64,000 nt of DNA from Haladaptatus sp. QDMS2. GTDB lineage: Archaea > Halobacteriota > Halobacteria > Halobacteriales > Halococcaceae. This document shows, in pieces, positions 7,208 to 16,249 of the stretch. Position numbers and translations under genes: made by a program. How positions within the stretch are numbered: position 1 is the first letter of the stretch; the number at the start of each line of letters is the position of its first letter. The notes beneath the pieces were generated by a model. It saw only the letters and a program-made list of their open reading frames with translations. It had not been told where the DNA came from and made no database searches. The stretch is taken from the NCBI RefSeq assembly GCF_029338295.1, contig NZ_CP119791.1:2046001-2110000 (forward strand), written 5' to 3'.

Positions 7208-8817
7208 AGCCGAATTGGGCTCTCGTCGCTGATGTCGTCGATGTTGATGACCGACCGGTCGAGCCCGTTTACGAAGGGTTGGGCTGCCGTCACGATACAC
7301 GGGGTCGGCGTATCGGTCGTATGTTCGTAGAGGAGGGGTGCGTCGGCGGTTTCGACCGACGAGAGCGTCGGGGCTGACCCGAGTTTCAGGAGACACCGGT
7401 CGTCTGCGAGGCCGCCGTACTCGACGCGAATCGGGTGGCGGGCGGTGGTTATCGACCCGCCGTCGACGAGGCAGTCGGTTGAATCGACCAGTCGGATGCC
7501 GTCGCGTCCCGCGCCGGACTGTTCGATGCGGCAGTTTCTGAAGACCGATTCCGGACCTTCCTCGATGCGGATGGCCTCGCCGCCGCTCGCAGAGCCGAGG
7601 ATGGTGACGTTTTCGACGGTAATCCAATGTGGCTTCGGCGGCACCTGCTGGGAGGGTCGCCACGGGAGTTCGCCCGGCCGCGCCCGGCGAATCGCGGGCG
7701 TGTCGTCGATGTCGCAAACGATGACCGAATCTTTCAGCACCATCGTCTGGCCCTGTGGCGAGAGTTCGACGAGCGACTGGGACTTCGGCGAGTTGCGAGC
7801 GATGACCCGGCAGTTTCGAATCTCTGCCCCTGGTTCGATGCCGGGCACGTCGAGTTGCACGCCGGTTTCGACCACGATGGCGCGCGTGTTGAAGCCAGTC
7901 GAGATGTTTTCGAGCGGTGGACCAGTGTATTTCTCCAGGTCGATTTCGACCGTGCAGTTTTCTGCGAAACTGCCCTTTCCGCCGAGGCGGATGCTCGAAG
8001 CGTTGTTGTTGAGGAAGTACGAATCGACGATTTGTACCTTCCCGGGCGTCCGGGAGGTGTAACAGGCGTTGTTTCCGAACTCGCGGAAATCACACTTCTC
8101 GATGCGGATAGTTCCCTTGTGTTCCCACCCCGCCCAGACGGCGATGCGTCCGTTTCCGTTGAGATAGCCGTCGATGCGCGCGCCTTCCTTTGCGACGACC
8201 CGCCTGAGCGTCCCGAGGCCATCCGGGTCGGTGATGGCGAGCAGGAACGCGCTCGCTTGCTCGCGGAACTCGGTCAGACCGCGACCCACGTACTCCAGGT
8301 CCTGGACGTGAAACTTCGTCCGCGTCAGGAGGCGGATGCCGGCGGACGTCTGTGGGTGGGTAATGTCGATATCGACGTTTTCGAGCAGAATCTCGTCGAC
8401 GTCGACTTCGTTGGTGTCGAAGACGAGGTCGTGGAACCCCACCGACGGGACGATACGCACGTCACCAATTCCGAGGAGGCCAACCGTGTTCGCCTCGAAG
8501 TTGTACGTCTCGTTCAGCAGATAGCGACCCGCCGGCAGGACGACGAGGGTTCCGGCCGTCGCCGCCATCGCCAGCAGGTCGTCGATTGGTTCTGACCCAG
8601 TCGGGTCTGCGCCGAAATCAGCCACGAGGTCGACCGACCGTATGAACTGGATGCCGTGGCGCAACAGGTTCGGTGGTTCCGCCGTCGGGGTTTCGGGCGG
8701 CGTGGGCGGCGGCGTAGGCGTCGGTCGGGGAACGAACTGACACCCGGCGAGGCCGCCGCCCAGTGCGGCGGCTCCTATCGCCGCGAGATATCGCCGTCTG
8801 GACGGGCGCGTGCCCAT
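7180..8817 (-). CDS. Tat-exported lipoprotein with right-handed beta-helix (pectate lyase-like fold)
   Basis: A 545-residue secreted protein. The N-terminus SRRRYLAAIGAAALGG is a twin-arginine signal ending in a lipobox with Cys 26 (GLAGC), followed by a Pro/Thr linker, so it should be lipid-anchored on the outside of the cell. The mature part begins with VADFGADPTGSEPIDDLL, the classic opening of pectate-lyase-like and polygalacturonase-like beta-helices, and continues with the Asn-ladder motif YFLNNNASSIRL. It is a clear paralogue of the next gene, sharing long near-identical segments. Members bind or cleave polysaccharides. I see no certain catalytic triad, so it could be a structural or binding protein of the surface glycan. 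Confidence 0.8.
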   Translation of the reverse strand: MGTRPSRRRYLAAIGAAALGGGLAGCQFVPRPTPTPPPTPPETPTAEPPNLLRHGIQFIRSVDLVADFGADPTGSEPIDDLLAMAATAGTLVVLPAGRYLLNETYNFEANTVGLLGIGDVRIVPSVGFHDLVFDTNEVDVDEILLENVDIDITHPQTSAGIRLLTRTKFHVQDLEYVGRGLTEFREQASAFLLAITDPDGLGTLRRVVAKEGARIDGYLNGNGRIAVWAGWEHKGTIRIEKCDFREFGNNACYTSRTPGKVQIVDSYFLNNNASSIRLGGKGSFAENCTVEIDLEKYTGPPLENISTGFNTRAIVVETGVQLDVPGIEPGAEIRNCRVIARNSPKSQSLVELSPQGQTMVLKDSVIVCDIDDTPAIRRARPGELPWRPSQQVPPKPHWITVENVTILGSASGGEAIRIEEGPESVFRNCRIEQSGAGRDGIRLVDSTDCLVDGGSITTARHPIRVEYGGLADDRCLLKLGSAPTLSSVETADAPLLYEHTTDTPTPCIVTAAQPFVNGLDRSVINIDDISDESPIRLYGNVLFEA

Positions 8818-8843
8818 TACTTCGACGGAGACGACGGGAGCGT

Positions 8844-8863
8844 ATCGTTATTCTGCGCTTACG
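8844..8863 (-). promoter_or_regulatory. Bipartite island promoter element (beta-helix lipoprotein)
   Basis: Minus strand reads CGTAAGCGCAGAATAACGAT, ending 26 nt before the ATG at 8817. Spacing between the TAAG and ATAACGAT parts equals that of the other copies. Confidence 0.5.
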
Positions 8864-8953
8864 GACAGTGTGTCACAGCAAACCGACCGCCGACGGACGG
8901 GCACTGTCGCTCACCGTACGAGAGCGGGGGAGAATGGCAGCGAGCGGACTGGC

Positions 8954-11497
8954 TTAGCCGTCCAGGTCTTCGAAGGTTATCGCGGCAGACCCGCGAACCT
9001 TGAACTTGGTCACGTCGCCGTCGAAGCGGTAGGCGTCGGTCCCTTCCGCGACCACGCCGGTGACGGTTCCGTTCTTTACGGTGTCGTCTAAGCGGTCCCA
9101 CGTCGTCGCGTCCTCGGGGGCGGAACTGAGCGCGTCACTGCGCACGAGTTCGCCGTCGACCGACACCATGTAGCCGGTGACGTCGTCGCTCGCGTCGCCG
9201 TCGAGGATGAGCAGGTTCGGCAGTTCTGGAAGCCGTTCGAGTGCCTCCTCTGGCCGAACCTTGATGCCGTCTACGTAGATGTCTGCCGGGCCGTCCACCG
9301 AGATGTCGGTGATTTCACCGGAGTACTGGTAGCTGTGGGCCGCTTTCGAAACCGCACCCTCGACGTTCGTCCCGAAGACGTTCTTGTTGAGGTCGAGTTT
9401 GCTGTCGGCAGCCTCCGAGACCGAACCGCTCACGTTGAACGTGTAGGTGGTCGTTCCGGTGGCCGCGCCGACGAGCGCGATAGTGTGCGTCGCTGCGTCC
9501 TTCGCGCTCGATTTGGTGGCGTCAGTCGCGCTTCCGCCGCTCGAACTACCGCTGTTCGAACCGGCATCACTCGACGCACTGGTGGTCGAATCGGCTGCCG
9601 TGACGCCCTTCTGTGGCGCGTCGTCTGCGGTCTGGGCGACCGACGACGGGTCTATGGCCTCACCGTTTACCGTGATGGTCGGGTTGCCGCCCGTCACGTC
9701 GAAGCGGGTGAACGAACCGGTGAAAGTATAACTGTCGATGCCGCCTTCGACCTGTCCGCGGGCAGTGGTCCCCGAGAGGTCGTCGTTGTCGTCTACGGTC
9801 GCGCCGTTCGCCTCGCTCTTTTGCAGGTCGCCGCTCACCGAAAAGACGTACTCGCCCGGCGATTCGACGCCGTTGATGGTGAGGACCTTCTCGTTCGAAT
9901 CAGTGGCTGCGGCCTCGTTGGAGTCAGATTCCGTCTCATCGCCCGAGGATTTCGAGTCCGAAGAATCACCTTCGGCGCTTTGGGTGGATGCAGCGTCACT
10001 GTCCGAATCGGTCTGGTCGCTCGACGCACCAATCTTCGTGCTCGGAACCGGGCAGGAGCCGGATTGCTCGATGCCGGCCGTCTCGCCCGTCGAGTTCTGG
10101 TAATCGACTGCCGTTCCGCTCACGTTGATGGTCGAGTTCGTCACGTTCACGTCGTTCGAGTTGACGACGCGCACGCCGGAGCGCCCGGACCCGGTCTGCT
10201 GGATACAGCAGTCCGTGATGGAACTGCCGTCGGCGCTGTCGATGAACACCGCTTCCCGGCCGTCCGCGCTCCCCGTGATGCTGCAGTTCTCCAGGTGGAG
10301 GTAGTGGGGTTTCGGTGGAACCTGCTGGTACGGCCGCCACTGAATCGCGCCGGGTTCGCCGCGGCGGACCGCAGGCGTGTTCGGAAGGTCACACTGAATG
10401 CGCGTGTTCTTGACCGTCACGCTGCGTCCCTGCGGGGAGACGTTGATGAGGCCGACGCCCTGCGGGGCGTTGCGGCCGATAATGTCACAGTCGACGATTT
10501 CTGCGCCCGCCGGAATCGCGGGAACGTCCTGCTGGACACCCTGGTCGACGGAGATGCCGCGAATCCCGAACTCGTTCGACGTGTCGATTGGCTTCGGGCC
10601 GGTGTACTTGTCGAAGTCGATTTCGAGGACGCAGTTTTTGACGTAGCTCCCCTTGCCACTCAGGCGAATCTGAGAGGCGTTGTTGTTGAGGAAGTACGAA
10701 TCGACGATCTGGACGTTGCCGGGGGTTCGGGAGGTGTAACAGGCGTTGTTCCCGAACTCGCGGAAGTCACACTCCTCTAAGCGAATGGTCCCTTTGTTCG
10801 ACCAGCCAATCCAGACGCCGATGCGGCCGTTGCCGCCCTCGTAGCCGTCGAACCGGGAGCCTTTCTTGGCGACGGCTTTCTTGAGGACACCCTCGCCATC
10901 TGCGCTTTCGAGTGCGAGGAGGAACGCGCTTATCTGGCCCTGGTGGGCCGTGATGCCGCGCCCGAGGTATTCGATGTCCTCTAAATGGAACTTGGTCTGG
11001 CACTTCAGGCGGATGCCCGCCGTCGTGCTCTCGTCTCGAATGTCGATGTCGATGTTCTCGATGAGGATTTCGTCGTACCCGGACCAGCTGTCGATGAGGA
11101 GGTCTGTGTAGCCGTTCGGCGGGACGAATTTCACGTCGCCTTCGCCGAGGAATCCGAGGCGGTTGTTGCGGGGGATGTACTTGCCGCTAAATTTGTAGCT
11201 GCCTTCGGGGAATTTGATGAGGGTTCCGTCGCTCGCCGCTTGCTCGAGGGCCGAGTTCACGGGTTCGGTGCCAGTTGGGTCTGCGCCGTAGTCGTCGACG
11301 ATGTTCACGACACGGTCGAAACTGATGCCGTGTCGGGTCGTCGCAGCCTTCGCACTGCCGGAGGAAACGACCGCTGCAGTACTGCCGGCCGCTGCCGCGT
11401 ACGCACCCATTCTAAGATAATCGCGACGATTGAGAAGGGAGTCGTCCTCCTCTGCCGTCGCTTTTCGTTGCTGTCCGCGTGCCAGTTCGCGTGCCAT
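8954..11497 (-). CDS. Tat-exported right-handed beta-helix protein with three C-terminal repeat domains
   Basis: An 847-residue secreted protein. A long n-region leads to NRRDYLRMGAYAAAAG, a twin-arginine signal without a lipobox, ending at an AKA cleavage-like site. Residues from about 50 to 470 form a pectate-lyase-like beta-helix that opens with DDYGADPTGTEP and is closely similar to the adjacent lipoprotein. A Ser/Asp-rich linker of about 50 residues follows. The C-terminus has three related domains of about 80 residues, starting near 535, 670 and 760, each following the pattern VSG or VDG ... GxVEG/VxG ... YxFxG/YxYSG ... FxVxG/VDG. These may anchor the protein or bind sugar. It probably acts on or within the surface polysaccharide. 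The start is supported by a promoter-like element 35 nt upstream. Confidence 0.82.
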   Translation of the reverse strand: MARELARGQQRKATAEEDDSLLNRRDYLRMGAYAAAAGSTAAVVSSGSAKAATTRHGISFDRVVNIVDDYGADPTGTEPVNSALEQAASDGTLIKFPEGSYKFSGKYIPRNNRLGFLGEGDVKFVPPNGYTDLLIDSWSGYDEILIENIDIDIRDESTTAGIRLKCQTKFHLEDIEYLGRGITAHQGQISAFLLALESADGEGVLKKAVAKKGSRFDGYEGGNGRIGVWIGWSNKGTIRLEECDFREFGNNACYTSRTPGNVQIVDSYFLNNNASQIRLSGKGSYVKNCVLEIDFDKYTGPKPIDTSNEFGIRGISVDQGVQQDVPAIPAGAEIVDCDIIGRNAPQGVGLINVSPQGRSVTVKNTRIQCDLPNTPAVRRGEPGAIQWRPYQQVPPKPHYLHLENCSITGSADGREAVFIDSADGSSITDCCIQQTGSGRSGVRVVNSNDVNVTNSTINVSGTAVDYQNSTGETAGIEQSGSCPVPSTKIGASSDQTDSDSDAASTQSAEGDSSDSKSSGDETESDSNEAAATDSNEKVLTINGVESPGEYVFSVSGDLQKSEANGATVDDNDDLSGTTARGQVEGGIDSYTFTGSFTRFDVTGGNPTITVNGEAIDPSSVAQTADDAPQKGVTAADSTTSASSDAGSNSGSSSGGSATDATKSSAKDAATHTIALVGAATGTTTYTFNVSGSVSEAADSKLDLNKNVFGTNVEGAVSKAAHSYQYSGEITDISVDGPADIYVDGIKVRPEEALERLPELPNLLILDGDASDDVTGYMVSVDGELVRSDALSSAPEDATTWDRLDDTVKNGTVTGVVAEGTDAYRFDGDVTKFKVRGSAAITFEDLDG

Positions 11498-12048
11498 TGC
11501 AGTTCGTTAAGCACAAGCTACCGACCATAAATATTGTGATTCTGACATTAGTTCGATTTGTTGAGTGTCACGCAAACATACTAATCAAATCCTGACTGTC
11601 TCCGCCGCTAACCTATTTATCAACCAGGTGATTCATGTCCGTATAACTGTTCGACCAATCGGATTAGTTCCGGATTAATCGGGCGACTGTGTAAGTTTAT
11701 ACGGGCCAGTACCAGGTGAACACTCTGCGCGCCGAAACGGTATCGCTGACGTGATAGTTCACACTCATGTATCGCGAAATTGGTCATTTCGAGATTCGGT
11801 ACGGAGCCCGACCGTGCCGTATGCAATCGTTTCACACTGCTGAATATACTGTCAGAAATTGTGATGTATGTCCGTGGCTTTTCGAGGGTGACTTCGGGCT
11901 GGCTCGGATGGTGGATGGCCACGCCGCTGGCGACTTTGTTCGATTGGGGATTCCGTCGTTCGAACGCTTATTCTGTCGCCTGTGCTCCGACGGTGAACCG
12001 GCCGTTATCACGTTTCGCGTCTGACGCGTGCGCGCCGGGAGCCCCGCT
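11498..12048. other. AT-richer intergenic region without a convincing gene
   Basis: This 551-bp stretch is clearly lower in GC than its flanks. It contains the promoter of the beta-helix gene at its left end. An imperfect inverted repeat lies at 11555-11565 and 11581-11591 (GATTTG facing CAAATC, 9 of 11 positions matching). Open frames of 85 to 139 codons exist on both strands, but none shows a domain, start context or codon use that I trust. It may be decayed DNA. Confidence 0.5.
11533..11552 (-). promoter_or_regulatory. Island promoter element (847-residue beta-helix gene)
   Basis: Minus strand reads ACTAATGTCAGAATCACAAT, ending 35 nt before the ATG at 11497. It overlaps an AT-rich ATATTTA box that could itself serve as the TATA element, so assignment to the family is weaker here. 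Confidence 0.4.
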
Positions 12049-13299
12049 TCAGGCAGACTCACTCCCCTCTGGGGCAGCCGCCGAATCCGGCTGGTCTGTC
12101 GCTTCGGTTGCGGGGTCTTCGGCTTTGACGACGGGTGCTGGTCGCGGTTCGTACGTCGGGTCCACCAGCCACGGGAAGACGATTCGGCCGAACTCGTAGA
12201 CCACGGCGAGGATGAGTGGGCCGAGGAAGATGCCGTACCACCCGAACAGCAGGGGGCCGAAGGTGTAGGCGAGAATCACCGCCCCGATGTGGAGCGACCG
12301 TCCGCTCACGTAGGGGCGCAGCAACTGGTCTGGGATGGTGTCCACGACGACGATGGAGACGACGCTGAACACCACCGGGAACCAGAGTGCTTCGGGGGCG
12401 ACGAGCGCCGCACGAGCGAACAGGAGGGCCGCGACGGGCACCCAGACGATTTTCATACCGATGACCGGGACGAGGCTGCCGACGCCGACGAGCATTCCGA
12501 CGAGCACCGGTTCGGGAATGCGCACCGGGGCCGGGGCGAACAGATTGAGTACGACGTACGTGACCACCCCGAGCAGGCCGGTGGCGAGCGCGTTCAGGAT
12601 GTTGCCGAAATAAATCGACCGGAGGTCGGCATCGACCGTCCTGAAGTAGTGTTCGAGCGGGCTGTCGCGCCGGAGAATCGTCTGCCGTCCCCAGGCGACG
12701 AATCGGTAGTCGTCTTTCAGGAGGAAGAAGGCGATGAGCAGGGCGATGAAGGCGTGGAAACTCACGTTCAGTAGCGTCGCGAGCGAGGCGAGCAGCACGT
12801 CCGTCACCTGCCCGAGTACGTCGCCAAGTCCCGAGTCGGCGAGTTGACTGGGGTCCGTGATGAGCAATCGAATCGTCTCCTCAGAATCCTGGAGTACGGT
12901 CGTCAGGTCGATGTACGGGGCGATGAGCGCTGTCAGCTCGGCCTGCCGCTCCGCATCGAGGTACTGCGACAGCGTGTTGATGATGATGGCGATCGCCCAG
13001 CCGACGAGGAACAGCACGGGAATCGCGACCAACGTAAGCGTCACGACGACGGCGTACAGCCGTCGCTGGATGCGTCTGTTCACCTGCTTGAACACGGGCC
13101 GCGTCACGTAGTAGATGAACAGCCCGAGGACGACGGTCCCCACGAACTGCCAGGTGACGTACGCGAGCGTGAGAAACAACACTAGCGCGACGACCCACAG
13201 CCCCGCCCGGTCGCGTCTCATCTCGCTCTGCTGTAACGCTCGCAAGATGCGCGACCGCTCGGCAGGTGTACCGGCGTCTGTGTTGGAAGTGTCTGTCAT
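12049..13299 (-). CDS. AI-2E family transporter (TqsA/PerM-like)
   Basis: A 416-residue membrane protein with about eight hydrophobic helices in the AI-2E/PerM arrangement. There are two N-terminal helices, a soluble middle part with LSQYLDAERQAELTAL, then helices including AFIALLIAFFLLKDDYRF, which has the typical LKDD loop, and the family segment GIFLGPLILAV near the C-terminus. The family includes the E. coli TqsA exporter and the PerM and YdiK proteins, but substrates in archaea are unknown; sodium/proton antiport has been reported for some members. The ATG at 13299 is chosen over the GTG at 13344 because it gives the usual short polar N-terminus. The gene stands alone inside the glycan island. 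Confidence 0.85.
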   Translation of the reverse strand: MTDTSNTDAGTPAERSRILRALQQSEMRRDRAGLWVVALVLFLTLAYVTWQFVGTVVLGLFIYYVTRPVFKQVNRRIQRRLYAVVVTLTLVAIPVLFLVGWAIAIIINTLSQYLDAERQAELTALIAPYIDLTTVLQDSEETIRLLITDPSQLADSGLGDVLGQVTDVLLASLATLLNVSFHAFIALLIAFFLLKDDYRFVAWGRQTILRRDSPLEHYFRTVDADLRSIYFGNILNALATGLLGVVTYVVLNLFAPAPVRIPEPVLVGMLVGVGSLVPVIGMKIVWVPVAALLFARAALVAPEALWFPVVFSVVSIVVVDTIPDQLLRPYVSGRSLHIGAVILAYTFGPLLFGWYGIFLGPLILAVVYEFGRIVFPWLVDPTYEPRPAPVVKAEDPATEATDQPDSAAAPEGSESA

Positions 13300-13376
13300 G
13301 GCTTTCGGGAGCCTACACGGCGAGTCGCAGCCCGCCGTTCCCACCCCGGCGCGACCCGTGAGAGCCTTCCCTCTAG

Positions 13377-13392
13377 TACCGCTTGGGCGGTA
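13377..13392. promoter_or_regulatory. Inverted repeat TACCGC-N4-GCGGTA
   Basis: Perfect 6-bp arms TACCGC and GCGGTA separated by TTGG, in the gap between the phosphodiesterase and AI-2E genes, 77 nt upstream of the AI-2E start. It could be an operator or a small hairpin; the sequence does not decide. Confidence 0.35.
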
Positions 13393-13431
13393 TTAACCGT
13401 TGGCCGCGTTCGCCCCGGCGGCAACGCCCGC

Positions 13432-15015
13432 TCATTCGAGGTAGCCCAGTCCGCGCAGGCGGTCTTCGACCGCGGAATAATCTTCCTCGACGATGCCGGC
13501 AGATTGGGTTCGCCGGTAGGCGCGTGACTTGATTTCCCGTCGTGCCGTCTCGGAGTCGGGGGCGAAGATTTCTGTGAGGACGCGCCCGTCTGAATCCTTC
13601 GCAATCGGTTCGCCCGCGGCGTGGAGCACGGTCGGCGCGACGTCCACCACCCACGCCTCGGTAGGGGCGACGCCTGCCGCGACGTCCGGTCCCCACGCGA
13701 AGAAGATGCCGTCTGGTCTGTGGTACGCCGCGACGCCGGTCACGTCGCCGACGACTTCGGGGCCGAGCGACGGGTCTACGTGGTAGCCTTCGCGAGCGGT
13801 GATGACGAGGTCAGGACCGTTCGGGTCGCGAGGATTGAGCGTCGCGCCGTCGAACACCGACAGGACGGGCGCTCCCGTCTCGGGATCGGTCAGGGCTGCG
13901 AGCAGCGCGGCGAGTTCGGCCTTGATTCGAGGGCGGTCCGACGGGGAGACCGCGCCGGGCGTAAACCGCGCCGTGTCGTTGACGTAGACGCTCCCGAGGC
14001 CGTGGAGGAAGGCGGTCGTTCGTCGGTGGTCCACGTCGTACAGCTGGTGGTCGCCCGGGATGCGCGCTGCCGCCGACTTGAGGACGCCCGGCGGGAGGTA
14101 CTGCACCAGTAGGCGGTCGGTGATGCCGACCCGCGAGAGGGCTGCGAGGACGCGAGTCTTGTCGAGGCCGAGTTTCGAGAGCGCTCCTCGCACCCCGGTC
14201 TGGGACCGCGGAACGAGGTAGCCCGTTTCGACGAGCAGGCGGTTCACGCTCACTACGCGGGAGACGGGGCCAAAGCCGTGGTCTGAAACCACAAACAGCG
14301 TCGCCTCGCGCGCCTCGACGTAAGCCATGACCTCACCGAGGATGTCGTCGAGCGTCCGGTAGTGGTTGAGGAGCACGTCGTCGTCCCAGACGAGGTGCTG
14401 GAGGCGGTCGGGAGCGACGTACACGAAGAAGAACAGTCGCCAGTCCTCGCGCTCCATGAGCAATTCCATGAGCTTTCGGCGGTTGGCGACGAGGCGTTCG
14501 AGGTCCGCGAGGAACGCCTCGGTCCGGTCGCCGTACTCGTGCCACTTGAGTTCGAACTGGTAGTCCGGAAGCTCGCGGCGTATCTGCGCTTCGAGCGATT
14601 TGGGGTGGGCGAACCGCGCCGAGGCCGAGGGCGTGAGCATCCCCGTCACGAGCGCCCCGTCGATTTCGGCCGGCGGGTAGGTGAGCGGGACGTTGCCCAC
14701 GACTGCCGGGGTGAGTTGCTCCCAGAGCACTGGCTCGCGGATGTCGTTTCGCGAGTAGGGTCGCTGGGTGTAGTCCGCGCCCAGTTTCACGAACTCGTAG
14801 ACGCCGTGGCGGTCGGGCCACGTTCCGGTGGCGATGGCTGGCCAGGCGACGGGCGTGTTCGCCGGTTTCGTGCTTTCGAGCGGGCCGGCGGCCCCCTCCG
14901 CGAACAGACGGGCGAAGTTCGGTAACTCGCCAGCGTCGCTCCAGCGCACGACCAGGTCCCACGGGACGCCGTCGAAGCCGAGGACGAACGCCCGGCCGTG
15001 GCTCTGCGTGGACAT
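13432..15015 (-). CDS. Alkaline phosphatase superfamily protein (type I phosphodiesterase/nucleotide pyrophosphatase)
   Basis: A 527-residue protein of the AlkP superfamily. VLGFDGVPWDLV provides the first metal-binding Asp. NTPVAWPAIATGTWP contains the expected nucleophilic Thr and the ATG(T/C)xP block, LFVVSDHGFGPV gives the second Asp-His metal pair, and GRVLTEIF near the C-terminus matches the usual end of these enzymes. Such proteins hydrolyse or transfer phosphodiesters and phosphoglycerol or phosphosugar groups. There is no signal peptide, pointing to a cytoplasmic role. Related proteins are common in archaeal glycosylation clusters. It is divergent from none of its neighbours and has a TAACAAT box 28 nt before its ATG. 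Confidence 0.83.
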   Translation of the reverse strand: MSTQSHGRAFVLGFDGVPWDLVVRWSDAGELPNFARLFAEGAAGPLESTKPANTPVAWPAIATGTWPDRHGVYEFVKLGADYTQRPYSRNDIREPVLWEQLTPAVVGNVPLTYPPAEIDGALVTGMLTPSASARFAHPKSLEAQIRRELPDYQFELKWHEYGDRTEAFLADLERLVANRRKLMELLMEREDWRLFFFVYVAPDRLQHLVWDDDVLLNHYRTLDDILGEVMAYVEAREATLFVVSDHGFGPVSRVVSVNRLLVETGYLVPRSQTGVRGALSKLGLDKTRVLAALSRVGITDRLLVQYLPPGVLKSAAARIPGDHQLYDVDHRRTTAFLHGLGSVYVNDTARFTPGAVSPSDRPRIKAELAALLAALTDPETGAPVLSVFDGATLNPRDPNGPDLVITAREGYHVDPSLGPEVVGDVTGVAAYHRPDGIFFAWGPDVAAGVAPTEAWVVDVAPTVLHAAGEPIAKDSDGRVLTEIFAPDSETARREIKSRAYRRTQSAGIVEEDYSAVEDRLRGLGYLE

Positions 15016-15043
15016 TCTGCCAGAAGATAGGCCTGCGACGGGT

Positions 15044-15063
15044 ATTGTTACGCGGCGACTACA
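15044..15063 (-). promoter_or_regulatory. Island promoter element (phosphodiesterase gene)
   Basis: Minus strand ends in GTAACAAT 28 nt before the ATG at 15015. The downstream half fits the consensus; the upstream half is weak (TGTAGT in place of ATTAAC). Confidence 0.4.
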
Positions 15064-15066
15064 GCG

Positions 15067-16176
15067 TCACTCGACGACGAGCGGGTCAGTCTCCGTGGTT
15101 TCGCCGACTGGCTGCCCTCCCGCCAATCCCGCGTACAGTGCAGTGAGGTTGGCTGCGACCCCTTGCCAGGTGTACTCCTGTTCGACGAGTCGGCGATTCG
15201 TCTCTGCCATCTGTCGCACGGTTTCGGGGGCTGCCACGAGCGACCCGAGCGCGGCGGCGAGTTCTTCTCCGTCACCCGGCTGGACGAGAATCCCGCCCTC
15301 CGCGCCAACGAGTTCGGGGATGCTCCCCACCGGGGTCGAGATGATGGCGTTCCCACCGGCCATCGCTTCGAGGATGGCGATTGGCAACCCCTCTGCGTGC
15401 GTCGGGAGCACGTAAATCGAGCTTTCTGCGAGGAGGTCGCGTTTCGCTGCCTCGCTCACGAAGCCGCGGTAGGTCACGTCGGGCGTCGTCTCGGCGAGTG
15501 CCTCCGCGAAGTGTGAGAGCGGGCCGCGTCCGGCAATCGTCACCCGGAAGTCGAGCCCCTCACGCTTGCAGGCGGTTACGGCGTCTACGAACTCGCGCAG
15601 GCCCTTTCGGGGGACGTGATTCGAGACGAACGCGACGTGCGGGGGCGTCACGTCGAAGTGGGGGTCGTACTCGTCCGGGTCTACCGCGTTCGGGAGCACG
15701 AGCAGCGGGGTGGTTCCCGCGACCGGCCTGAGGACGTCGCGCCAGTAGGCAGAGAGGACGACGACCGCGGCGGCGGCAGCGAACACCCGAGAAAGCAGCA
15801 GACGAGACGGGCGAGAGGCCCGCTCTACGAAGTCATCGAACTCGGAGCCGTGGACGTGGAGGACGACGGGCCGCCGCCAGAGGTAGCTGGCGACGAGGAC
15901 GAACCACGACGAGAGGTAAAACGACCGCCAGTGGGAGGTGTGGACGTGGACGACGTCGGGTCGTGACTGGAACGGGAACCGAACCGCGCGCAACCCTGCC
16001 CGAAACACCTCTTTTGTGAGCCACCACGCGCCGGTTCCGTCCGAGGCCGGAGCCACGTCGTAGACCCGGGTGCGAACCGTTCTCGGCAAGTACGACACCT
16101 GCGCGGCGATGTATCTGGCTATCCCACCCGTCTCCTTGCTCGCCGGCCCGACGACCAGCACCTCGACCGAACCCAT
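15067..16176 (-). CDS. Glycosyltransferase family 4 (GT-B fold)
   Basis: A 369-residue GT-B enzyme. The N-terminal domain opens with VEVLVVGPASKETGGIARY, the glycine-rich acceptor-side loop. The C-terminal donor domain has VSNHVPRKGLREFVDAV, the EX7E-type motif HAEGLPIAILEAMAGG and STPVGSIPELV. These enzymes retain anomeric configuration and use UDP- or GDP-sugars. The frame allows an ATG at 16191, but the ATG at 16176 begins directly at the first strand and sits 30 nt from the promoter-like element, so I prefer it. It probably extends the island's glycan in the cytoplasm; the sugar is unknown. Confidence 0.87.
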   Translation of the reverse strand: MGSVEVLVVGPASKETGGIARYIAAQVSYLPRTVRTRVYDVAPASDGTGAWWLTKEVFRAGLRAVRFPFQSRPDVVHVHTSHWRSFYLSSWFVLVASYLWRRPVVLHVHGSEFDDFVERASRPSRLLLSRVFAAAAAVVVLSAYWRDVLRPVAGTTPLLVLPNAVDPDEYDPHFDVTPPHVAFVSNHVPRKGLREFVDAVTACKREGLDFRVTIAGRGPLSHFAEALAETTPDVTYRGFVSEAAKRDLLAESSIYVLPTHAEGLPIAILEAMAGGNAIISTPVGSIPELVGAEGGILVQPGDGEELAAALGSLVAAPETVRQMAETNRRLVEQEYTWQGVAANLTALYAGLAGGQPVGETTETDPLVVE

Positions 16177-16206
16177 GTCACTAACTGACATACGCGGGTT
16201 CGCCGG

Positions 16207-16226
16207 TTAGTAAGTCACAACTTATC
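16207..16226 (-). promoter_or_regulatory. Bipartite island promoter element (GT4 gene)
   Basis: Minus strand reads GATAAGTTGTGACTTACTAA, ending 30 nt before the ATG at 16176. It agrees with the TAAG and CTTAC-AA parts of the better copies at about 12 of 20 positions. Confidence 0.4.
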
Positions 16227-16249
16227 CTATAGAACATCCGACCGATGCC

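Noticed and set aside
11620-11922. 100-codon minus-strand frame in the AT-rich gap
   Set aside because: No recognisable domain, and competing frames of similar length exist on the other strand. Reported only as part of the gap.
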